A stretch of 64,000 bases of DNA from Darksidea phi. Lineage: Eukaryota > Ascomycota > Dothideomycetes > Pleosporales > Lentitheciaceae. The stretch is from assembly GCA_030770425.1 (NCBI GenBank), contig JASJFT010000007.1:376245-440244 (forward strand). The letters are read 5' to 3'. The notes below the pieces were generated by a model that was not told where the DNA came from, did not search any database, and saw only the letters and a list, made by a program, of their open reading frames with translations. Below, piece after piece: positions 56,989 through 64,000 of this stretch (the stretch's first letter is position 1; each line of letters starts with the position of its first letter). A program made the translations under genes and the position numbers.

Positions 56989-58286
56989 GGCTAACCCCCA
57001 TTCTACGATGACGACGCGGAAACGATACGGCGTAACATACCCGAAAACCCCCTCCAGCTTCCTAAATCAATTGACCAATCTGCCAAAGGTCTACTAACCA
57101 AGACACTTGACCGTAGACCTGAGGTGAGATTGGGGGTAGGTGGAGCCGCGGAAGTCAAAACTCATGCCTTCTTCCTAGACGTTGACCGGCGAAAGCTCCT
57201 CCAGAGGAGGTATGAGCCGTTGTTCAGCCCGGTTATTTCGCAAACTCGTTTAAGCATCATGATGTTGACTACTCTTCTAAATCACGACCGACCCCGCAAG
57301 AACAGTTTACTGGATTCTCATACGCGTCATCGGCCATCGTGAAACCCGAGAGCAAAGCTGTGACTCAACTTCGCCAACCTTTAGAAACCTCTCAACCCGC
57401 AATCGGAAAAGACGACAGTTGTGAGCTCGGATGGGCGGAGGTAACTCGACAGTTCTATTTCTACAATTGACTCACCAAGACGATGCAACTAGTTGATGCT
57501 CAGGTAGTCGATGCTTCAACGCCTGCTGCGGAAGAAGTTCTTTCTGATTCCATGATAGTCAACCTCCCTAGTCCGACTCAGAAGCAAGACGCACTTGCGG
57601 CGGCATTGGAAGCAGGACACCAACATGCCGTCTCACAAGTACTGGAATACGGCATGGATCTGAGCATACAAATTCTTGGTCATGGCAAGCGAACAACGCC
57701 ACTGTAATGGGCTGTAGAGTGGGGGAATGTCGACTAGTGGGAATGTTTCTCACCAGAAGCACGCAGAATATAGACCGGCTAGCAGCAACCCAATACCTAG
57801 GCTTAGCTTTGGATATACAGAACGCTCCTATTGTCAAAGCGCTGTTGGCCAATGGTGTCAGTTGCCTTTGAGGAATCGGACCGCCCTCCTCCTAGACATG
57901 CTCACTATACTGGCTGCGAATTCTATGATGTGTCGAATCCCGAAGGGTTCATGGCCCCGATTTTCCGGGCGGTAAAACACGGAAACAGGGAGCTCGCTCG
58001 GTTGCTGCTCGCACACAGAGCAGACGTCAATGCGTCTTACCATGATTTACGGTGGGACCTCCAAGAGATGTGCCGAGGGCGGGTGCCAAAAAGCTTATCC
58101 TATGGAAGAGCGGTGCAGCTAGCAATGGAGTTGAAGCAGCTGGAGATGGTTCAATTATTGCTTGACAGTGGTGCAGATATTGGTCTTGCGCGGCCTGTCT
58201 GGGACGTGACGGGGTATGAATGTGACTTTGTACCAAGGGCGGTGTATCAGAGGGTTACAGCTGGGTTGCGTAGACTCTCATGTTGA
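56989..58286 (+). pseudogene. decayed AGC-kinase / ankyrin-repeat fusion
   Basis: Starts after an intron-like acceptor (TTGACAG at 56988) with a kinase C-lobe: PFYDDDAETIRRNI, SAKGLLTKTLDRRPEVRLG and HAFFLDVDRRKLLQRRYEPLF, close to the Ypk1/Akt-type C-lobe. A TAA at 56992-56994 replaces the Leu of the family's GLPPFY. After a frameshift near 57245 a tail with the hydrophobic motif FTGFSY follows. That same frame crosses a TGA (57468) into QDALAAALEAGHQHAVSQVL, the first ankyrin-like helices, then TAA (57705) and TAG (57735). Further frame changes near 57734 and 57865 lead to ankyrin repeats (PIFRAVKHGNRELARLLLAHRADVN, EMVQLLLDSGADIG) ending at 58286. At least six lesions make it non-functional. 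The N-lobe is absent. Confidence 0.75.
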
Positions 58287-58520
58287 GGTGGAAAAGCACG
58301 CAGTCGCACGGCACAGGAATAAAGTTTAGTGGTTGAACCGGCTATTCTCAGGTTTTGCTATCGTCACGAAGAAGCTAATACCACTTCACTACCACCATAT
58401 TAAAACGTAGAAGTTGACGGCTCAGTGTTAGTAGCTGAACTGGTGGCCCAACTCTGCGGCATATACGCGTGACACGCGTTGTTGACCGCGTAGAATTTCC
58501 CAAACACTTCTATCTGCTCT

Positions 58521-58524
<4 letters not shown>
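58287..58524. other. flank of the pseudogene
   Basis: No gene seen. The sequence becomes low quality after this point. Confidence 0.4.
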
Positions 58525-58559
<35 letters not shown>

Positions 58560-58575
58560 ACAAAAAACACAAAAA

Positions 58576-58648
<73 letters not shown>

Positions 58649-58707
58649 ANNNNNNNNGCGGCATAACCCGGGTCCCCGGGTTTTTTCCCCGGTTTAATTT
58701 CCCAAAA

Positions 58708-58759
<52 letters not shown>
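58525..58759. other. poly-A tracts with 8 Ns: probable assembly join
   Basis: About 125 bp of nearly pure A with scattered CAC/T, then Ns at 58650-58657. A short palindromic-looking GC stretch follows (CCCGGGTCCCCGGGTTTT), then a T run directly followed by a second A run of about 45. Biological DNA of this form is unlikely. It looks like a collapsed or low-quality gap fill, so the two sides may not be adjacent in the genome. Confidence 0.8.
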
Positions 58760-58762
<3 letters not shown>

Positions 58763-60337
58763 GGGCGCTACGGCCTTGACCTTATTTCCACCAACGAAGC
58801 GCTCGATTTCGATCTACTAGCATTCCGTCTCCAGGCAATGCATTCGCTGGCACACAATATCTTCGGCCTACCCGCCGACACGATAGCACGCTCACGTAGC
58901 TTGCCTTCATGAAGAAAGGCAGGTTCTACTAGCCCCAGGCTAACTAGCAGCTCATTCTCGGGGATGAGGCTTAGAGCCATGACATAATTTATACCTCATT
59001 CTCATTGTATTGCTATTCGTCGTCCGCACACATGTCGTGAATGGGCTGTTCTCTCGCTATCTAGTAAGGTAATATGATTTCAGGAGAGACTAGAGAGAGC
59101 TAAGGTAAAGATAAAAGAACACTTGACACTATGAAAATACGGCTAGGAAAAAGCCTCTCCTGATTTTTGTCGAGCAATCGGCATCAGACTTGCGTACGCT
59201 TCCACTCCTTTGTTGCCCATAACACCCACCAGATCAGTCTTGCTCACTATCGTCCTCGGGCCACCTCCCTTCCCTGACCGCCTGTCCAAACATGTACAAC
59301 TCCACTCCTTCTTCCACTTCTCCTCGGCTTTTGGTCGAGGTAAAACCAAGACATCCCGCTCTGATCCACATATGTCCGGAGATCCTGCAGGTTATGTATA
59401 TACCCCAGCAGCACTCGGAAGTGCGCATATACTTGCGGCTAAACCAAATTATAGCGACGGCATCTTCGGCCATAACGTTTTACGATCGTATTGTCAGCGG
59501 TCCTCGTAGCTGGCATCTCGCTTTTACTTAGTAGGCTCGCTTCTCTCTCTCACACCAGGAGCAGTAGACGCGCGTGTACATGCTCGAGCCTAAGTAACGG
59601 GTGAGGAAGTTGCATGGGCGTGACATGAGCCCGCCGTAGCCATGATTACTAGATGGTCAACTAAGTTAGTAGGCTGTCAAGAGGCGAGCCCTGCCAAGAT
59701 AATATAGGTAGCTGTAGGAAGCGCTGCTATGCGGCTCGACTTTACCTTGAATACTTTACCAAGCTCCGCTCCTTCCTGATGGCGTCTCAGGTAGGCCTCT
59801 TACATAAAAGTGGATGTCGACCTCCGCGTATATGTCACGAGCTCTTTATATAGCCATTCCCTTTCTCTGGCACCTGGTGCTCCCGCAATAGAGGCTACAA
59901 GCTTCGCACCTCACTCTGCCCCTCCTGATCACGACCCTTTCACCAACCCCGGACTGATTTTTAATCCTCTAAGTCACATCTCAAACCTAGTTCGCCCAGT
60001 AACAGCCGTAATGGGCCTGCTTGACTCGTGTTTCAAGCAAGATCTTGCCTTAATCGGGTATAGATCACTCATTACTTGGCGATTTCGTGTTCTTCCAGAG
60101 AACTCGACGTATATAAGCGCAGTCCCTTGAATGCATTCTCTATTCCCTGCTCAAATAATTCACAAACACTAGAACGATTCAGACACTTTTCGCTATGTAA
60201 GTCCTTGCGTCATATCTTTGCATCGCAAGTCTTGCGAGTGCGGATTGGGCTGACTAAACTTGGCTTGTGTACAGACCGGACGCAGCTTTGCATACACACC
60301 TTGTTGCCTGCCACGCAAGGCCACATTTCAGGCCACC
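58760..60337. other. gene-free interval after the assembly join
   Basis: Just after the join, a plus frame reads RYGLDLISTNEALDFDLLAF and on to a stop near 58910. It could be the broken end of a gene lost in the gap. Further short ORFs (59143-59349, 59234-59473, 59810-60130) have no recognisable motif. The last 200 bp are the 5' UTR of the next gene. Confidence 0.4.
60197..60274 (+). other. 5' UTR intron of the RS-rich protein gene
   Basis: 78 bp with donor GTAAGT, branch point CTGACTAAAC and acceptor TGTGTACAG, ending 63 bp before the start codon. No ATG-initiated coding frame joins it to the CDS, so it lies in the leader. Confidence 0.6.
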
Positions 60338-62487
60338 ATGGCTAGTGATAAGCGCAAGCGGCGGTCCCGCTCTCGAACTCGCTCCCGATCCCCGTCTCGT
60401 CGAACCAAGCATCCTCGTCAAAGTAAGCATTCCCGGTAGAGTGCCCAAGCATGCAAGAGATTGGTACTGATGAATCTTCAGATTCCACCCGCAATCCTTC
60501 GACTCCAGCTAATAACAAGATTAGCGCTGCATCAAAATCCCATCTTCAAGGTAAGCCTCAACGCCGCTCTTATGGCAAGGCTTTTTACTGATGAGGCATA
60601 GTCGAAGCTTTGGCAGCCAACAAGGTCGCCCACGATGACCCGTCAATGCGGGATGACTCTATTCTGGAGAGTGTGGAGCCAGCGTCGCCAACTAGTGCCG
60701 CTCCAGCAATCCATCCTGGGAGGTTTCCCCTTTGTTCACTTTCAACTGAACAGTCGCTGACTTATACAGAGATTTACAAGCGCTTCAGGGAGCAGGCAAT
60801 GGACCTCGCGAGGATGGGGGTTTCAGGCCTGCCCAAATACCGCTCAGCCGTGTCGCTATCTCGGCTTTTAAAGATTGCGTTCGTAATCGAGAAACAAACA
60901 CCGTCGACGGCAATGAGCTTGGACGAGATTGAAACGCTCGTACTTGATGTGTTCTTCGATCATCGACAAGAGCCTGATGACAACGAAGACGAGCAAAACT
61001 TGGGCGAGCTTGAAGGCCTGGAGGAGCAGGAGCAGATCAACACTGTGGCTGCGACACGGCTCGCGAAGTACCTGAACGGAACCAATGCGCTGATGCTCCT
61101 AGATCAAGGAGACTGGTTCGACCCAGGCCATTTCCTTGAGCTTGAAGACTTCACCTCGGACAAGGTAATTGGACTTCTAGAGGACAGGACTTTCAGCTTC
61201 GACGAGAACATCATCCGTGGCATCATGCGGGATCCGATACACTATAAGATGGGCGATACATCTCCACCTCCTCAGCAGCTTGAGGTTTCTGATATGGAGA
61301 CAAGTCGCCGTCGACATTCTCTCCCGCCTCCAGATGACACGAATGTTGCGCGTCAACCTATCAAAGAAGCCAAAGGCAAGGGGAAGGAGTGGTTCGAGAC
61401 GATAGATGGTAAGCTGTACATTATCTATGAGCGAGTATGGACAGGTGCAGACGGTAACCGAAAGCACTACCGCCAACAAGATGAGACACGCGCCTACAAC
61501 CCACTCGCGCCGTCGATGAAGCTTGCGTGGTATGAGAAAGACAGTGAAATAATCCATCCTGGCGGCATTCGTACCTTTGACAAGAAAGACAACGGCGTAT
61601 GGAACCGATACCAAGACAATGGCACCATGGGCAAATGGGTGCGAGTATACACGGCCGCTCCCAACGACAAAAGTAAAGTCGAGGCTGAAGCGGAACCTAA
61701 GCTTATCGCCCGCAAGTACCACCGCGAGACGGGTGCATACTTGGAGCTGTACAAGATGGGTAAGTCCTGGGCTGAATGGGAGCGGAAGGTCGAGAGCTTT
61801 GACATCAACAATCGCACCGACGTTCAAGCCTACAACCGCTGGATCAACCAGATACGTGAGCGATACGACTTTCGGCACAGTAAGCGAGCTGTCCGTCCCT
61901 GCTGGACTAGCGAGGAGATTACTACACTTCGTTGCCACTTCAATGACCTGATTGAAGAGCAAGGCTTGATTGCGGCTCACCAATACCCCAACTGGAAGCA
62001 AATCATGGACAAGGTTGCAGAGGTTGGGAAGGAGAAGCGGGCAGAGGATAGTGTCGCTTCTATGGCCGAGCGAGATATCTTCGTGCAGGACGATGAGCGT
62101 ATGGGAATCCACGAGTGGCGTGAGTTTGGCAGGAATTTGCTCATGCTGCAGAAGGCCAACCCGGCTATTGCTATCCCGAAGAACGTTCTCTTCCCCGGCC
62201 GTGTGATCCCCATGGACAACATAAAGCACAGGCAATCGGGCTCCACGCAATCTGTCGAATACTACAACCCTCGCCGCGACTTGCAGCGCTATGCTAAGTT
62301 AGAGGTGAAGGTGGTTGATGGTAGAGTTGTGGTTGAGGACAAGTTAGATGGCAAGATCGTTGAGCGGCACGGCCTCATGAATCATCATGAAGGCGTCACC
62401 GACCAAGAGTGTGCGACCGAAGGCAAAGAAGATAACGGCGATGCCGATGAGGGTTGCTCGCGCAAACCTCGTCGAGACGAGACTTAA
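60338..62487 (+). CDS. RS-rich N-terminus hypothetical protein, 679 aa
   Basis: Not recognised. Three exons (60338-60422, 60482-60550, 60602-62487) close in frame. The start ACCATGG is a good context. The N-terminus is an SR-type stretch (KRKRRSRSRTRSRSPSRR), as in splicing-related or nuclear-speckle proteins, and it would also serve as a nuclear localisation signal. The body is charged and mostly helical: YTEIYKRFREQAMDLARMG, an acidic stretch at about 170-195, then WFETIDGKLYIIYERVWTG. A tryptophan-patterned part (CWTSEEITTLRCHFNDLIEE ... YPNWKQIMDKVAEVG) resembles a divergent Myb/SANT domain. The last 60 residues are acidic then basic. A 357-codon antisense frame (61177-62250) is a shadow. 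Confidence 0.75.
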
Positions 62488-63267
62488 GGAAATTGGATGA
62501 GGTGAGATGCTTTGTGGCTCACAGAGTTTGGCTTTGCTGATATTGAAACAGGTGCATCATCTCCTTCGTCTCCTGAAAGGGCGGGTTAGCGTCTGGTATG
62601 ACTGTGGGCCGGGTTTCCGTAATATTCATGTTCGGCAGAGTATCCTCCCATTCAGGGAAGCGTCAATGGTAGGCATAGAAGGTGTGTTCAAAATATCTCC
62701 GTGGTTGTACTCTTTGGGGCTGTTCCACGACGTTGGAGGATTTCTCGGTATTGGCGATGGAATGGTAGTTTGTTCACGGACCACAAGGCTTCCTTTCCAT
62801 ATCCTAGGTAGCATTGATATGCACCCCACGTTGGAGCTGAAAAAAATTCTTGAGAGTTGAGCGTAGGAGGTAGTACGAGTCTCGTGATCGCCCTGGCAAC
62901 ATCGTATTGGTCGTGGCTGTTGCAAAGACAGGAGCAGGAACGCAATGTGAGCACATTTAACAATATGGGAACAATGTCGGATGAAGTGGACGATTCTAGA
63001 GAATAGCATTACTATGTTCACTGATGTATTGAGATGACAAGGTGGAGGTCGTAATGGCAAGCAAAAGAGTGACAGGGAAAGGAACGATGAGGACGAAGGA
63101 GATATTACGGTAGGCGCGATGTGCCAACCCCGCAACCCCCCACAAATAAACTTCGCTCTTGGCCTTCGACTCCCCACTACAGAAAGTATTATTGCTCAGT
63201 TGTCTCTCTCCATTACTCATTCCAGTTCTCCTTGCAGCCACTGAGTGGAAAATTCAAGTACAACATC
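62488..63267. other. intergenic, no gene seen
   Basis: 780 bp between two same-strand genes. A 183-codon minus ORF (62626-63177) has a Ser/Leu-rich stretch but no coherent body and is not called. Confidence 0.4.

Positions 63268-64000
<733 letters not shown>

Noticed and set aside
58469..58666. Lysine-only ORF
   Set aside because: Translation of the poly-A assembly artefact.
61177..62250. 357-codon minus-strand ORF
   Set aside because: Antisense to the 679-aa gene, whose frame is longer and spliced. The minus frame has no motif.

Overview
This is a 64-kb stretch of a filamentous ascomycete genome. Genes are dense on both strands. Introns are mostly 45-100 bp with GT/AG ends, and several have a clear CTRAC/CTAAC branch point. 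Eukaryotic markers include Mediator Med1, TFIIH Tfb5, eukaryotic-type glutamine synthetase and PRMT3. The gene families (fungal P450, GH43/GH5/GH88, DUF2264, serine-rich cupredoxin proteins, small cysteine-rich secreted proteins) suggest Dothideomycetes, perhaps Pleosporales. That placement is an inference, not a database result. No tRNA, rRNA, CRISPR array or intact transposon was seen.

Layout: (1) 0-6.2 kb holds a cytochrome P450, a frameshifted small cysteine-rich protein remnant, threonine-rich 36-bp repeats, a 9-bp minisatellite and a GH43-CBM35 exo-galactanase-like enzyme. (2) 6.8-14.2 kb is a DNA-damage neighbourhood: a three-domain isochorismatase/AlkB/GST fusion, then an HMCES/YedK abasic-site protein on the same strand, which is divergent from a mitochondrial Mgr3-like TPR protein. 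(3) 15.9-27.2 kb has an unrecognised 670-aa acidic-tailed protein, then a carbohydrate-related group: an anion:cation symporter-type MFS transporter, a GH5 glycosidase, a GH88 unsaturated glucuronyl hydrolase and a DUF2264 protein. (4) 28.1-41.8 kb carries a carboxylesterase, a hypothetical protein, a short beta-carbonic anhydrase-like gene, a PPxY-bearing membrane protein, TFB5, a GFA/CENP-V family protein, a Cys-rich nuclear-type protein, MED1 and glutamine synthetase. (5) 41.8-46.7 kb is nearly 5 kb without a supportable gene. (6) 46.7-49.1 kb has two tandem cupredoxin-like paralogues with and without a membrane anchor. (7) 50.7-56.9 kb has a 1331-aa disordered protein with a recurring DFIRxxGPP-type motif and a D-lactate dehydrogenase. 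(8) 57.0-60.3 kb is decayed: an AGC-kinase/ankyrin pseudogene, then poly-A and Ns that look like a bad assembly join, then gene-free DNA. (9) 60.3-64 kb has an RS-rich hypothetical protein with a 5' UTR intron, and the 5' part of PRMT3, cut by the window edge.

The observations most worth a second look are the kinase-ankyrin pseudogene, the TFB5 intron whose donor reads GG instead of GT, the AlkB triple fusion beside HMCES, the splice choice that decides whether the carbonic anhydrase keeps its zinc cysteine, and the four-copy DFIRxxGPP motif. Exon coordinates were placed by hand from frame and splice consensus. Every model listed closes in frame, but none is supported by transcripts here.
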